Below, in pieces: positions 9,014 through 18,244 of a stretch of 64,000 bases of DNA. Source of the DNA: Paenibacillus sp. MMS20-IR301 (GTDB taxonomy: Bacteria > Bacillota > Bacilli > Paenibacillales > Paenibacillaceae). How positions within the stretch are numbered: position 1 is the stretch's first letter; each line of letters starts with the position of its first letter. Under the pieces are notes generated by a model. The model had not been told where the DNA came from. It saw nothing but the letters and a program-made list of their open reading frames with translations, and made no database searches. Position numbers and translations under genes: made by a program. The stretch lies in NCBI RefSeq assembly GCF_032302195.1, contig NZ_CP135275.1, positions 124,001 through 188,000 on the forward strand, written 5' to 3'.

Positions 9014-11087
9014 AGATATTTTGTTCGAGATCGGTCTCGAGGAAATCCCGGCCCGCTTTATCCGTGCGGCTATGGAGCAGCTGAAGGACAGAACCGTGAA
9101 ATGGCTTGAGGCTTCACGGATCAGCAACAGCGGTGTCACCGCTTATGCCTCGCCGCGCCGGCTTGCCGTACTCGTTAAGGATGCTGCTGAGCGGCAGGAG
9201 GATGTAAGTGAGGAAGTCAAGGGGCCTTCGCGCAAGATTGCACAGGATGAGAGCGGCGGATGGAGCAAGGCTGCACTTGGTTTTGCCCGCAGCCAGGGAG
9301 TAGATCCGGAGCAGTTTACCTTCAAAGAGCTGGCCGGTGTGGAGTATATCTATGCCACCAAGAACAGCACCGGGATTGAAACAGCCTCCCTGCTGTCTGA
9401 AGGTCTTACCGGCATTGTAAGTGCGATGACCTTCCCGAAAAATATGCGCTGGGGCGCTTATGACTTCAAGTTTGTCCGTCCGATCCGCTGGCTGGTTGCC
9501 CTCTTCGGCGAGGAGATCATCGATCTGGAAATTACCGGAGTCAAAGCCGGAAATGTAAGCCGCGGCCACCGTTTTCTTGGGCAGGAAGCCGTTATTGCTG
9601 AACCGGCTGTGTACGTGGAAGCCCTGCGCAGCCAGCATGTGCTGGCAGATGTAGAGGAACGCCAGCAGCTTATCTTGAACGGAATCAACAAGCTGGCTGA
9701 AGAGAAGAACTGGACGATTGCCATCAAGGAGGATCTGCTGGAGGAAGTATTGTTCCTCGTAGAAACACCTGCCGTATTGTTCGGTACATTCGATCCGGCT
9801 TTCCTGAACATCCCGCAGGATGTGCTGATTACCTCGATGCGTGAGCATCAGCGTTATTTCCCGGTGTTTGGGGAGGACAACAAGCTGCTGCCGTTCTTCG
9901 TAACGGTGCGTAACGGTAATGAAGTATCGCTGGACGTGATTGCCAAAGGTAATGAGAAGGTGCTGCGCGCCCGCTTGCAGGACGCCAAATTCTTCTATGA
10001 AGAGGATCAGAAGCTGCAGATTAACGATGCGCTGGCGAAGCTCGAGAACATTGTATATCACGAGGATCTGGGCAGTGTCGGTGACAAGGTCCGCCGGATC
10101 CGGGCAATCGCTGACCGGCTCGCTGTGAAGCTCGAGCTGCCGGCGGCAGCTCAAGCTGAAGTCAGCCGCACCGCAGATATCTGCAAATTTGACCTCGTAA
10201 CGCAAATGGTCGGTGAATTCCCCGAGCTGCAGGGCACCATGGGTGAAGATTATGCCCGCAAAGCCGGTGAATCAGACCATGTATCCCAAGCAATCTTCGA
10301 GCACTACCAGCCGCGCTTTGCCGGGGACAGCGTTCCTTCGACAGAGGCGGGTCTCGTAGTCAGTCTCGCTGATAAAATCGATACCATTGTCGGCTGCTTC
10401 TCCATCGGCATTATCCCGACCGGCTCACAGGATCCTTATGCACTGCGCCGTCAGGCAGCAGGCATTGTGCAGATCGTGCTGGAGCATCAGCTCAGCATCA
10501 GCCTGCAGGAAATTTTTGCTGCGGCACTGGACGTTCATGAAAGTTTACGTGCAGAGAAACATTTCACGCCCGAACTGCGTATAAACCTGTACGAGTTCTT
10601 CGGCCTGCGCGTAAAACGCCTGTTATCCGACAATAATGTCCGGTATGATGTTGTGGATGCGGCGACTGCTGCCGGCTTTGATGATATCGTTGATGTGGTG
10701 GGCAGAAGCCTTGCACTGATGAACGCCGTAACAGATATAGCGGATTTCAAAATCACAGTAGATTCGCTGACCCGTGTCAGCAATCTGGCCGCCAAAGCAC
10801 CTGAAGGTGCTGTAATTGAGCCTTCCCTGCTTAAGGAAGAGGCGGAACAGAAGCTGTATGAGACCTGGCAGGGGATTCACGAGCCTTACCGTGCTGCACT
10901 CGGTGTGCGGCATGCTGCTGAAGCTCTGCAGATTCTTGCCGGAATCGAAAGCACCGTTACCGGATTCTTCGACTCCGTAATGGTTATGGCTGAGGACGAG
11001 GCGATCCGCACGAACCGCCTGGCGCTCCTGGCAGGAATTCATGCAGATTCCAAGCTGTTTGCCGATTTCGGCAAGCTGGTGTGGTAA
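9006..11087 (+). CDS. glyS: Glycine--tRNA ligase beta subunit
   Basis: A 693-residue beta subunit that binds tRNA-Gly and completes the alpha2beta2 enzyme. The N-terminus reads [17 protein letters not shown], typical of the family, and the HD-like and C-terminal anticodon-binding regions are full length. GTG at 9006 is preferred because AGAAGG lies eight bases upstream; an in-frame GTG at 8997 would add three residues. In B. subtilis, ccpN and yqfL follow glyS; both are absent here. Confidence 0.96.
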   Translation: MSKDILFEIGLEEIPARFIRAAMEQLKDRTVKWLEASRISNSGVTAYASPRRLAVLVKDAAERQEDVSEEVKGPSRKIAQDESGGWSKAALGFARSQGVDPEQFTFKELAGVEYIYATKNSTGIETASLLSEGLTGIVSAMTFPKNMRWGAYDFKFVRPIRWLVALFGEEIIDLEITGVKAGNVSRGHRFLGQEAVIAEPAVYVEALRSQHVLADVEERQQLILNGINKLAEEKNWTIAIKEDLLEEVLFLVETPAVLFGTFDPAFLNIPQDVLITSMREHQRYFPVFGEDNKLLPFFVTVRNGNEVSLDVIAKGNEKVLRARLQDAKFFYEEDQKLQINDALAKLENIVYHEDLGSVGDKVRRIRAIADRLAVKLELPAAAQAEVSRTADICKFDLVTQMVGEFPELQGTMGEDYARKAGESDHVSQAIFEHYQPRFAGDSVPSTEAGLVVSLADKIDTIVGCFSIGIIPTGSQDPYALRRQAAGIVQIVLEHQLSISLQEIFAAALDVHESLRAEKHFTPELRINLYEFFGLRVKRLLSDNNVRYDVVDAATAAGFDDIVDVVGRSLALMNAVTDIADFKITVDSLTRVSNLAAKAPEGAVIEPSLLKEEAEQKLYETWQGIHEPYRAALGVRHAAEALQILAGIESTVTGFFDSVMVMAEDEAIRTNRLALLAGIHADSKLFADFGKLVW

Positions 11088-11144
11088 CCAGGCTGTATTT
11101 TGCTTAATGTTTGTGATTTATGGTATAGATTGAGGGTTTAGGGT

Positions 11145-11197
11145 ATAAATATACGGAACGGTGCCAATGCGTAAGTTGACATCCGTTCCGTATTTAT
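11145..11197 (+). terminator. Long inverted repeat after glyS, probable terminator
   Basis: ATACGGAACGG (11151-11161) and CCGTTCCGTAT (11183-11193) are exact reverse complements with a 21-base loop. The stem extends past a 2-base bulge. The following TTTATGCTTTTC is only partly T-rich, so termination is likely but not certain. Confidence 0.55.
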
Positions 11198-11259
11198 GCT
11201 TTTCAAAGAAGGATTTCTGTCAGGCGGAGCGTATATATATTACACGGGATCTGGTGAAG

Positions 11260-11727
11260 ATGATGGAAAGTTCCCCAAGAAAGATTGTGGTGGACGGGGA
11301 TGCCTGTCCGGTCAAGCAAGAGATAATTGCCGTTGCCCGCAGCTTTGGCACTCCGGTACTGATGGTGTCTTCCTACGATCATGTGTTGAGGGCCGAAGAA
11401 GGGGTAGCCGTTGTTCAGGTTGACCGCGGGGCAGACAGTGCCGATCTGTATATCGCCAATCATATTTCGGCAGGAGATATTGTTGTTACGCAGGATTACG
11501 GGCTGGCGGCACTGGCACTTGGCAAACGCTGCAGGGTGCTCTCGAACCGGGGGCAGGAGTACGAGGATTCAACAATGGATTTCATGCTTGAGGGCAGACA
11601 TGCCCGGGCGGTTGAGCGGCGGCGCGGACATTATTCCAAAGGTCCGAAAGCGATCACCGCAGAAGAAAAAAATCTTTTTCAACATAAACTGACAAAACTT
11701 TTAACTTTTTTGCAGGAGAATGTGTAA
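11260..11727 (+). CDS. yqxD: YaiI/YqxD family protein (DUF188)
   Basis: A 155-residue protein of the YaiI/YqxD family, a PIN-like fold of unknown role. The family core VVDGDACPVK and the acidic GADSADLYIA and TQDYGLAALAL segments are present, consistent with a metal-binding nuclease-like site. The start is ATG 11260 or the adjacent ATG 11263; the frame extends upstream through the glyS terminator but that part is not expected to be coding. The position directly before dnaG matches yqxD in Bacillus. Confidence 0.85.
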   Translation: MMESSPRKIVVDGDACPVKQEIIAVARSFGTPVLMVSSYDHVLRAEEGVAVVQVDRGADSADLYIANHISAGDIVVTQDYGLAALALGKRCRVLSNRGQEYEDSTMDFMLEGRHARAVERRRGHYSKGPKAITAEEKNLFQHKLTKLLTFLQENV

Positions 11728-11772
11728 CAATAGCGAATTATATTTATTTGTTAAGAGATGAAGGTGGAAAAA

Positions 11773-13593
11773 TTGGCTAGCGGACACGGTAATATTCCGG
11801 AAGAGGTTATCGAAAGCGTGCTGGCGCGGCATGATATTGTCGATACAGTCGGTAAGGTTGTCCATTTGTCCAAGCAGGGGAAATATTTATGGGGCCTCTG
11901 CCCGTTCCATTCGGAGAAATCCCCTTCCTTCACCGTCACCCCCGACCGGGGAGTGTTTCATTGCTTTGGCTGCGGTATGGGCGGAAATGCCATCAAATTC
12001 AGGATGGAAATCGAAGGGTTATCCTTCCCCGAAGCAGTCAGAATAATGGCGGAAGAAAGTGATATCCCCGTTCCCGAGGGAAGAGGCGGGGCACTGGCTC
12101 CACCGGATCCGGAGCGGGACCGTCTGATCCAGGCGTATGATTTAACGGCAAAATTCTATCATTTTCTGCTGAAGAACACGGAATACGGCACTGCCGCCAT
12201 GGAATATTTAAGAACCCGGGGTTTCAGCGGTAAAATGATCGACCAGTTTCAGATTGGCTATGCACCGGACCGCTGGGATACGCTGCAGCAGTTTCTTGAG
12301 AAGCGCAGCTTCGATCTCGCCGAGATGGAGCGGGGCGGACTGCTGTCTGCCAGAGGGGAAGGCAAGGGTTATGTCGACCGTTTCCGCGGCCGGGTGATTT
12401 TCCCAATTGCGAACCGTATGGGGAAGACGATTGCTTTTGCCGGAAGAATTCTGGGAGAAGGGCAGCCGAAATATTTAAATTCCCCGGAAAGCCGGTTGTT
12501 CAATAAAAGCCGGATCCTGTATAACCTGCACCAGTCCAAAGCATCCATCCGCAAAACGCGGCAAATCGTCCTGTTCGAGGGATACGGTGATGTCATTTCG
12601 GCATGGGAGGCAGGTGTGCATAACGGGGTAGCTACTATGGGAACTTCGCTTACGGAGAGCCATGTGGCATTGATGAAAAGTCTGGGGGATGAGATTGTTC
12701 TCTCCTATGACGGGGACAAAGCGGGACAAGCCGCAGCACTCAAGGCTATTCCGATGCTGGAAGAGAGCGGCCTGAGAGTCAAGGTTGCACTGCTGCCAAG
12801 CGGTGTGGACCCGGATGAATTTATCTCCCGGCATGGCGGGGACAGGTTCAGGGAACAGGTGATTGACTCTGCAGTATCATCCATAAAATTTAAGCTTATA
12901 TATCTGAAAAAAACCCATATACTCCTAGAGGAAGACGGCAAAATTGCCTATGTCAAGGAGGCTCTGGAGATTATTGCCGGGCTCCATTCTTCGACAGAGC
13001 GGGAAGTATACCTGCGGGAAATCGCCTCCGAGCTGGAGCTGTCCTATGAGAGCTTGAAGCAGGATTGCAATTTACTTCGGGCGTCCATGCAAAAAAACCT
13101 TCCTGAAGGGGATAATAACGACAAAAGGTGGAATAATGGTAGGCATAAAAAAGGGCAAGTGCAGACACCGGCGCTGCTGCCTGCTTATCATGTTGCGGAA
13201 CGGCGCCTTTTATCATTTATGATTCAGGATCCGGAGGCGGCGGCCTATGTTGGGGAGCGCCTCGGGGAAGAGTTCAATATTGATGATCATGCGGCAATTG
13301 CCGCTTATCTATATGCCTATTATGCGCAAGGCAAACCACCCGGGATTAGCCGGTTTCTATCATCGCTTCAAGATGACCGTCTGGAGAAGACTGCCACCGC
13401 GATTTCCATGATGGATACCCCTCCGGACTGGAGCTCACAGGTTCTGGACGATTGTATCCGTGAAGTGCGGAAGTATCCTCTGCAGCGCAAAATAGAACCC
13501 AAGCGTGAAGAGATGATTCAGGCGGAAAAATCAGGTGATTTTTTGCGTGCAGCACAAATAGCAAGTGAAATTTTAGCCCTAGAGAGACAATGA
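11773..13593 (+). CDS. dnaG: DNA primase
   Basis: A 606-residue DnaG primase that makes RNA primers at the replication fork. The CHC2 zinc ribbon has Cys43, His46, Cys64 and Cys67 (CPFH...CFGC). The TOPRIM domain shows LFEGYGDVISA and LSYDGDKAG, and the C-terminal DnaB-binding region is present. TTG at 11773 is chosen because AAGGTGG lies six bases upstream, while an in-frame ATG at 11758 lacks a usable ribosome binding site; the difference is five residues. It is followed by rpoD as in the conserved macromolecular synthesis operon. Confidence 0.95.
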   Translation: MASGHGNIPEEVIESVLARHDIVDTVGKVVHLSKQGKYLWGLCPFHSEKSPSFTVTPDRGVFHCFGCGMGGNAIKFRMEIEGLSFPEAVRIMAEESDIPVPEGRGGALAPPDPERDRLIQAYDLTAKFYHFLLKNTEYGTAAMEYLRTRGFSGKMIDQFQIGYAPDRWDTLQQFLEKRSFDLAEMERGGLLSARGEGKGYVDRFRGRVIFPIANRMGKTIAFAGRILGEGQPKYLNSPESRLFNKSRILYNLHQSKASIRKTRQIVLFEGYGDVISAWEAGVHNGVATMGTSLTESHVALMKSLGDEIVLSYDGDKAGQAAALKAIPMLEESGLRVKVALLPSGVDPDEFISRHGGDRFREQVIDSAVSSIKFKLIYLKKTHILLEEDGKIAYVKEALEIIAGLHSSTEREVYLREIASELELSYESLKQDCNLLRASMQKNLPEGDNNDKRWNNGRHKKGQVQTPALLPAYHVAERRLLSFMIQDPEAAAYVGERLGEEFNIDDHAAIAAYLYAYYAQGKPPGISRFLSSLQDDRLEKTATAISMMDTPPDWSSQVLDDCIREVRKYPLQRKIEPKREEMIQAEKSGDFLRAAQIASEILALERQ

Positions 13594-13633
13594 GCAGTTG
13601 ACAGGATGTACCTAGGGAGGAGGGAGTCGAATT

Positions 13634-14767
13634 ATGGCGAACGATCAGCATACTGAATTGGAAGCAGAATTTACTTTGGATCAGGTGAAGGATCAGCTTA
13701 TTGATCATGGCAAGAAAAGATCATCACTCAACTACAAAGATATTATGGAGAAATTGTCGCCGTTTGATCAGGACCCCGAGCAGATGGAGGAATTCTACGA
13801 GCAGCTTAGCGATCTGGGGATCGAGGTTGTAAACGAGAATGATGAAGAGGTCAACAGTCTCCGTCCGAGCGATGACAATGAAGACAAGGACAGCGATGAT
13901 TTCAGCTTCGACGATGATCTTTCGCTGCCGCCGGGAATCAAAATTAACGACCCTGTCCGGATGTATCTGAAGGAAATCGGACGTGTTCCGCTGCTGTCGG
14001 CAGACGATGAAGTGGAACTGGCGATGAGAATCAAGAATGGTGATGAGGAAGCAAAGCGGAGACTGGCGGAAGCGAACCTCCGGCTCGTTGTCAGTATCGC
14101 CAAACGTTATGTCGGCCGCGGCATGCTGTTCCTGGATTTGATTCAGGAGGGCAATATGGGTCTGATCAAGGCTGTTGAGAAGTTTGACCACAATAAAGGC
14201 TTCAAATTCAGTACGTACGCTACATGGTGGATTCGTCAGGCGATTACCCGGGCGATTGCCGACCAGGCGCGGACCATCCGTATTCCTGTGCACATGGTGG
14301 AGACGATCAACAAACTGATCCGGGTCTCCCGCCAATTGCTGCAGGAGCTGGGCCGGGAGCCCTCGCCGGAGGAGATTGCGGCAGAGATGGAGCTGACGGT
14401 AGAAAAGGTTAGAGAAATTATGAAAATTGCCCAGGAGCCGGTATCGCTGGAAACACCGATCGGTGAGGAAGATGATTCGCATCTGGGAGATTTCATTGAG
14501 GATCAGGAGGCGCTTGCGCCTGCGGATGCGGCAGCTTATGAGCTGCTGAAGGAACAGCTGGAGGATGTGCTGGACACGCTCACTGAGCGTGAAGAGAATG
14601 TACTGCGTCTGCGTTTCGGGCTGGATGACGGACGGACGAGAACCCTTGAGGAAGTGGGCAAGGTGTTCGGCGTTACCCGTGAGCGTATCCGCCAGATCGA
14701 AGCGAAGGCACTGCGCAAGCTTCGTCATCCAAGCCGCAGCAAGCGGCTGAAGGATTTCCTTGAATAG
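13634..14767 (+). CDS. rpoD: RNA polymerase primary sigma factor SigA (RpoD)
   Basis: A 377-residue primary sigma factor. Region 1.2 ([16 protein letters not shown]), region 2 ([18 protein letters not shown] and [16 protein letters not shown]), region 3 and the region 4 helix-turn-helix ([18 protein letters not shown]) are all intact. The N-terminal region 1.1 is short and acidic, as in Bacillota. ATG at 13634 follows AGGGAGGAGGG. A rho-independent terminator follows, ending the dnaG-rpoD unit. Confidence 0.98.
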   Translation: MANDQHTELEAEFTLDQVKDQLIDHGKKRSSLNYKDIMEKLSPFDQDPEQMEEFYEQLSDLGIEVVNENDEEVNSLRPSDDNEDKDSDDFSFDDDLSLPPGIKINDPVRMYLKEIGRVPLLSADDEVELAMRIKNGDEEAKRRLAEANLRLVVSIAKRYVGRGMLFLDLIQEGNMGLIKAVEKFDHNKGFKFSTYATWWIRQAITRAIADQARTIRIPVHMVETINKLIRVSRQLLQELGREPSPEEIAAEMELTVEKVREIMKIAQEPVSLETPIGEEDDSHLGDFIEDQEALAPADAAAYELLKEQLEDVLDTLTEREENVLRLRFGLDDGRTRTLEEVGKVFGVTRERIRQIEAKALRKLRHPSRSKRLKDFLE

Positions 14768-14778
14768 ACTGTAAGGCC

Positions 14779-14813
14779 GGACCTTCTGCTGCACGGTGGC
14801 AGGAGGTCCTTTT
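14779..14813 (+). terminator. Terminator after rpoD
   Basis: GGACCTTCTGC pairs with GGCAGGAGGTCC (G-U allowed), followed by TTTT. It lies between the rpoD stop codon and the following membrane protein gene. Confidence 0.75.
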
Positions 14814-14858
14814 AGCTTGAATATGGTACCAGCAAGGTCTGAAGAGAGGGATGAACGG

Positions 14859-15683
14859 TTGAACTTAGAGAAACGTGACACTATATTAAGAGAAATACAG
14901 TACTGGAGACGAAGCAAGCTGCTGCCGGAGCAATATTGTGATTTCCTGACCAATCTCTATGATGATCAGGCGGATATCAAAGACAGCAACCCGGTTTCCT
15001 TGCGGAATCTTCAGCAAGGAAGCATCAAAATATGGCTGTTTGGTTTTGGAATAATTTCCTTGATTTTCTTGATTAGTCTTTATTTTAGCGTTTTTCCCTG
15101 GCCTTTGCAACTTGGTACGGCGCTCTGTGTATTAATTGTCTGTTATGGGTATTCAGCCATTTATGCGGACCGCAACAAAATGATCAGTCTGATGCTGGCA
15201 GGAATCGGCAGCGTGCTTACAATCGGTTTCGGGCTGTGGTTAATTGTCCTGCATGATCTGGACCCGGACTTTTGGCGGCCTTTACTGATTGCCGGCTGCG
15301 CACTGCTATGGTGTGTGCTTGGGTTCTTCATGCGGATCGGACTGCTCCATTTCTGCGGGTTCGCATTTTGGGCCTTGCTGTATGCCGGATTCTTCGGCCA
15401 GGCCAGACCGGATGCATCTATTCTGGAGCTGGAGCTGCTCTGGCTGCCGCTCTGTGTACTGATGATCTGGCTGAGCTGGCTGCTGTATCACCGGGTTAGC
15501 GGAGTGTCGGGCGTGTACCTGGGCGTCGGGGTTTCGCTCTGGCTGATGCCGGAGATCGATGCGTTGTGGCTCAGGGCAGGGTTCCCGGAGTGGACGTCAA
15601 TTGTACTAATACTGAAGGTGGCTGCAGGCCTTGCCCTGCTGTTCATCTTCAGAAAAAAATGGATAACGTGGGTGGCCTCATGA
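14859..15683 (+). CDS. Predicted multi-pass membrane protein, function unknown
   Basis: A 274-residue protein with a soluble, charged N-terminus (LEKRDTILREIQYWRRSKLL, about 60 residues) followed by roughly eight hydrophobic segments. The N-terminal pattern resembles DUF2157-type membrane proteins, but this is a weak match by eye. TTG at 14859 is chosen since GAGAGGG lies eight bases upstream and earlier starts fall next to the rpoD terminator. Its stop overlaps the trmK start (ATGA), so the pair is translationally coupled. In B. subtilis the equivalent slot holds cccA, which is absent. Confidence 0.7.
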   Translation: MNLEKRDTILREIQYWRRSKLLPEQYCDFLTNLYDDQADIKDSNPVSLRNLQQGSIKIWLFGFGIISLIFLISLYFSVFPWPLQLGTALCVLIVCYGYSAIYADRNKMISLMLAGIGSVLTIGFGLWLIVLHDLDPDFWRPLLIAGCALLWCVLGFFMRIGLLHFCGFAFWALLYAGFFGQARPDASILELELLWLPLCVLMIWLSWLLYHRVSGVSGVYLGVGVSLWLMPEIDALWLRAGFPEWTSIVLILKVAAGLALLFIFRKKWITWVAS

Positions 15684-16459
15684 ACAACGTAAAATTATCA
15701 GACCGGCTTCAGCTGCTGCTGGAGCAGGTGCCGGAAGGCAGCAGGCTTGCCGATATCGGCTCTGACCATGCTTTGCTGCCGGTAGCAGCAGTAGAAAGCG
15801 GCAGAGTACCGTCTGCTATTGCCGGTGAAGTGAATTCCGGGCCCTTTGAAGCAGCCCGCAGAGGTGTAGCTGAAGCAGGTCTTGGCAACAAAATTACTGT
15901 ACGCCGGGGCGACGGGCTGGAAGTGCTGGAGCCGGGCGAAGCCGACTGCATCACGATTGCCGGCATGGGCGGATCACTGATCGCTGCGATTCTGGACCGC
16001 GGGCAGAAGCTGGGGAAATTGTCGGGCGTTAAGACACTGGCACTGCAGCCGAATGTCGGTGAGGATATTCTGCGTCGCTGGCTGCTGGGAAACGGCTGGG
16101 TGCTGATTTCGGAGCATATTTTGGAGGAAGACGGCAAAACCTATGAAATCCTCACCGCAATCCCGGAAAGCAGCGGGGCGGCCGGCGGGAATGAACAGCT
16201 GTACCGTGAACAGGTGCTTGGCGGCGGTCAAGTAGTCTGTGACCAGGCGCTGCTGCTGCAGATGGGACCCTTTCTGCTTCAGGCACCGAATAAGGTGTTC
16301 GTAGCGAAGTGGCAGGGAGAAATCGCCAAGCTCGAAGGGATATTAACCTCATTGTCCCGCTCGGAGCTGGAGGCGGCAGAAGAGAAGCGCAGCAAGCTCA
16401 CCTTACAGATCAACCGGATTCGGGAGGTGCTGGAATGTTTGCCAAAGGACAGACTGTAA
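15680..16459 (+). CDS. trmK: tRNA (adenine(22)-N(1))-methyltransferase TrmK
   Basis: A 259-residue SAM-dependent methyltransferase. Motif I is LADIGSDHALLP and the family signature ITIAGMGGSLI is present; the C-terminal half has the coiled-coil typical of TrmK. It methylates N1 of A22 in tRNA. ATG at 15680 overlaps the upstream TGA and has GGGTGG in front. Its 3' end overlaps the Nif3-family gene by 25 bases, the same pairing as yqfN-yqfO in Bacillus. Confidence 0.93.
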   Translation: MNNVKLSDRLQLLLEQVPEGSRLADIGSDHALLPVAAVESGRVPSAIAGEVNSGPFEAARRGVAEAGLGNKITVRRGDGLEVLEPGEADCITIAGMGGSLIAAILDRGQKLGKLSGVKTLALQPNVGEDILRRWLLGNGWVLISEHILEEDGKTYEILTAIPESSGAAGGNEQLYREQVLGGGQVVCDQALLLQMGPFLLQAPNKVFVAKWQGEIAKLEGILTSLSRSELEAAEEKRSKLTLQINRIREVLECLPKDRL

Positions 16460-17550
16460 TTGGATATATGGAGCAGCTGGCTCCAAAGCATCTGGCTGAG
16501 GAATGGGATAATGTCGGACTTCAGCTGGGCAGCCTGCAAAAGGAAATTACCGGTGTGCTCGTGGCGCTGGATGTAAATGATGATGTAGTTGAAGAAGCGA
16601 TTGCCCATAGCTGCAATCTGATCATTGCCCATCATGCAATTATTTTCAAGCCGATAAAAGGCATTCTTACCGATACGCCTGCAGGTCGCTTGTACGAGAA
16701 GCTGATCAAAAATGATATTGCGGTGTACATCAGCCATACCAATCTTGATGTGGCCGAAGGCGGAATGAATGACTGGATGGCGGAGGCGCTCGGGATTGAG
16801 AACGGCGGACCGATTAAGGATATCCATACCGAGCAGCTGTCCAAGCTGGTTGTATTCGTGCCGAAGGATCATCACCAGAAGGTGCTGGATGCCATTCTGA
16901 ACGCCGGTGCCGGATGGATCGGCAATTACAGCCATTGCAGCTTTAACATTGAAGGTTATGGGACCTTCTTGCCGCATGAAGGGACTGACCCTTATATCGG
17001 CAAGCAAGGTAAGCTGGAGCGTGCAGAGGAAGTCCGCATCGAGACCATTGTGCCGCAGGGAGTTAGGGGCAAGGTGGTGCAGGCAATGCTGAAGGCTCAT
17101 CCGTATGAGGAAGTGGCTTATGACCTGTACTCCATGGATCTTAAGGGACGCAGCTTCGGACTGGGAAGGGTCGGTAAGCTTAAAGAGCCGACAACGCTCG
17201 GAGAGTTCGTAAAGGTGGTCAAAAGCGGGCTGGATGTGGACAGTGTCCGTGTAGTTGGCGATCTGGACCGGCCCATCCGCAAGGCAGCCGTCATGGGCGG
17301 CTCCGGAGCGAAGTACTACAGCAGCGCCATCTTCAAGGGAGCCGATGTGCTGGTTACAGGCGATATAGATTACCATACGGCACAGGATGCCCATTTGGCC
17401 GGGATTGCGCTGATTGATCCGGGGCACAATGCGGAGAAGATCATGAAGGAGAAGGTAGCCGGGTATCTGGCCGGCAAGCTGAAGGATCAGAAAAGCAGCA
17501 CGGCGGTGTACGCCTCCAGGCTGAAAACAGAGCCTTTTAGTTTTCTGTAG
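16435..17550 (+). CDS. Nif3-like dinuclear metal-centre protein (YqfO family)
   Basis: A 371-residue member of the NIF3/YqfO family, long form with the inserted PII-like middle domain found in Bacillota. Metal-binding segments are visible: LIIAHHAIIF (two adjacent His) near residue 64 and a late GDIDYHTAQDA with LIDPGHNAEK. The biochemical role is unclear; a GTP cyclohydrolase I type 2 label used in databases is not well supported. ATG at 16435 follows GGGAGGTG. It ends just before the rnpB promoter. Confidence 0.92.
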   Translation: MFAKGQTVIGYMEQLAPKHLAEEWDNVGLQLGSLQKEITGVLVALDVNDDVVEEAIAHSCNLIIAHHAIIFKPIKGILTDTPAGRLYEKLIKNDIAVYISHTNLDVAEGGMNDWMAEALGIENGGPIKDIHTEQLSKLVVFVPKDHHQKVLDAILNAGAGWIGNYSHCSFNIEGYGTFLPHEGTDPYIGKQGKLERAEEVRIETIVPQGVRGKVVQAMLKAHPYEEVAYDLYSMDLKGRSFGLGRVGKLKEPTTLGEFVKVVKSGLDVDSVRVVGDLDRPIRKAAVMGGSGAKYYSSAIFKGADVLVTGDIDYHTAQDAHLAGIALIDPGHNAEKIMKEKVAGYLAGKLKDQKSSTAVYASRLKTEPFSFL

Positions 17551-17567
17551 ATAGCAATTATTTGCTC

Positions 17568-17596
17568 TTGTGCCGGCTGGTGCAAATCTGTATAAT
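17568..17596 (+). promoter_or_regulatory. Promoter of rnpB
   Basis: TTGTGC at 17568-17573, a 17-base spacer and a perfect TATAAT at 17591-17596. Transcription would begin near 17603-17606, matching the 5' end of the RNase P RNA. Confidence 0.75.
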
Positions 17597-17604
17597 ATAC
17601 AATG

Positions 17605-18035
17605 TTGTTTCGGAAAGTTTGACAGACAATCGCCGGCATGCGTGTGAACGTATGCGGGAGGAAAGTCCGGGCTCCACAAGGCAGGGTGCTGGATAACGTC
17701 CAGTCGGCGCGAGCCGAAGGATAGTGCCACAGAAATGGACCGCCGATGGCCGCCCCCGGGCGGCACAGGCAAGGATGGAACCGAGGTGTAAGAGACCCCG
17801 AGGAACGCTGGTGACTTCGTTCCTGGTAAACCCCATCTGGAGCAAGACCTAATGAGACACAGCTCTTCCTTCACGGGAAGCAGCAGCCTTCGCCTGAGGC
17901 GTGTCTAGGTTGGTCGCTGGAGCTGTGCAGTAATGTACGGCCTAGATAGATGATTGTCGCTTATGGTGGGAGGGTAGTTCCCGTATGAACCACGACGAGC
18001 ACAGAACCCGGCTTACGGCAAACTTTCCTAACTGA
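17605..18035 (+). ncRNA. rnpB: RNase P RNA
   Basis: The catalytic RNA of RNase P, which matures tRNA 5' ends. Conserved blocks are visible in order: GAGGAAAGTCCGGGCTCC (about 17657-17675), ACAGAAA near 17730, GGTAAACCCC near 17826, AGATAGATGATTGTC near 17945 and ACAGAACCCGGCTTACGG near 18001. The P1 helix is formed by GGAAAGTTT (17612-17620) and AAACTTTCC (18020-18028). Ends are set from P1 and the promoter. The location after a Nif3 gene is intergenic, with its own promoter and terminator. Confidence 0.95.
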
Positions 18036-18081
18036 CAACTTATAAGCACTAGTAATGTCCATACGAATATAGACATTTGAG

Positions 18082-18109
18082 GCGGCCTCCTGCGGGGGGC
18101 TGCTTTTTT
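18082..18109 (+). terminator. Terminator downstream of rnpB
   Basis: GCGGCCTCC and GGGGGGCTGC form a GC-rich stem with G-U pairs, followed by TTTTTT. Confidence 0.7.
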
Positions 18110-18175
18110 GCGCGCGGGTTCACTTGAATTAGCGTAATCACTTCTCCTGCAAAGGGCTTAATTAAGCTAATATCT

Positions 18176-18224
18176 AAAAATGCGCCTGCCTGCAACGTGA
18201 TTGTACGTTGTGCAGGCAGGCGCA
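18176..18224 (-). terminator. Terminator of the aminotransferase gene
   Basis: Read on the minus strand, TGCGCCTGCCTGCA and TGCAGGCAGGCGCA form a long near-perfect stem followed by TTTTTA. It lies 20 bases past the stop codon of the minus-strand gene. Confidence 0.85.
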
Positions 18225-18244
18225 TATAAATTACACGGCCGAAA

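Noticed and set aside
9114..10205. A 363-codon open frame opposite glyS
   Set aside because: Antisense shadow of glyS; no conserved motifs or ribosome binding site.
16279..17874. A 531-codon open frame opposite trmK/Nif3 and running into rnpB
   Set aside because: It crosses two genes and the RNase P RNA promoter on the other strand, so it cannot be real coding sequence.
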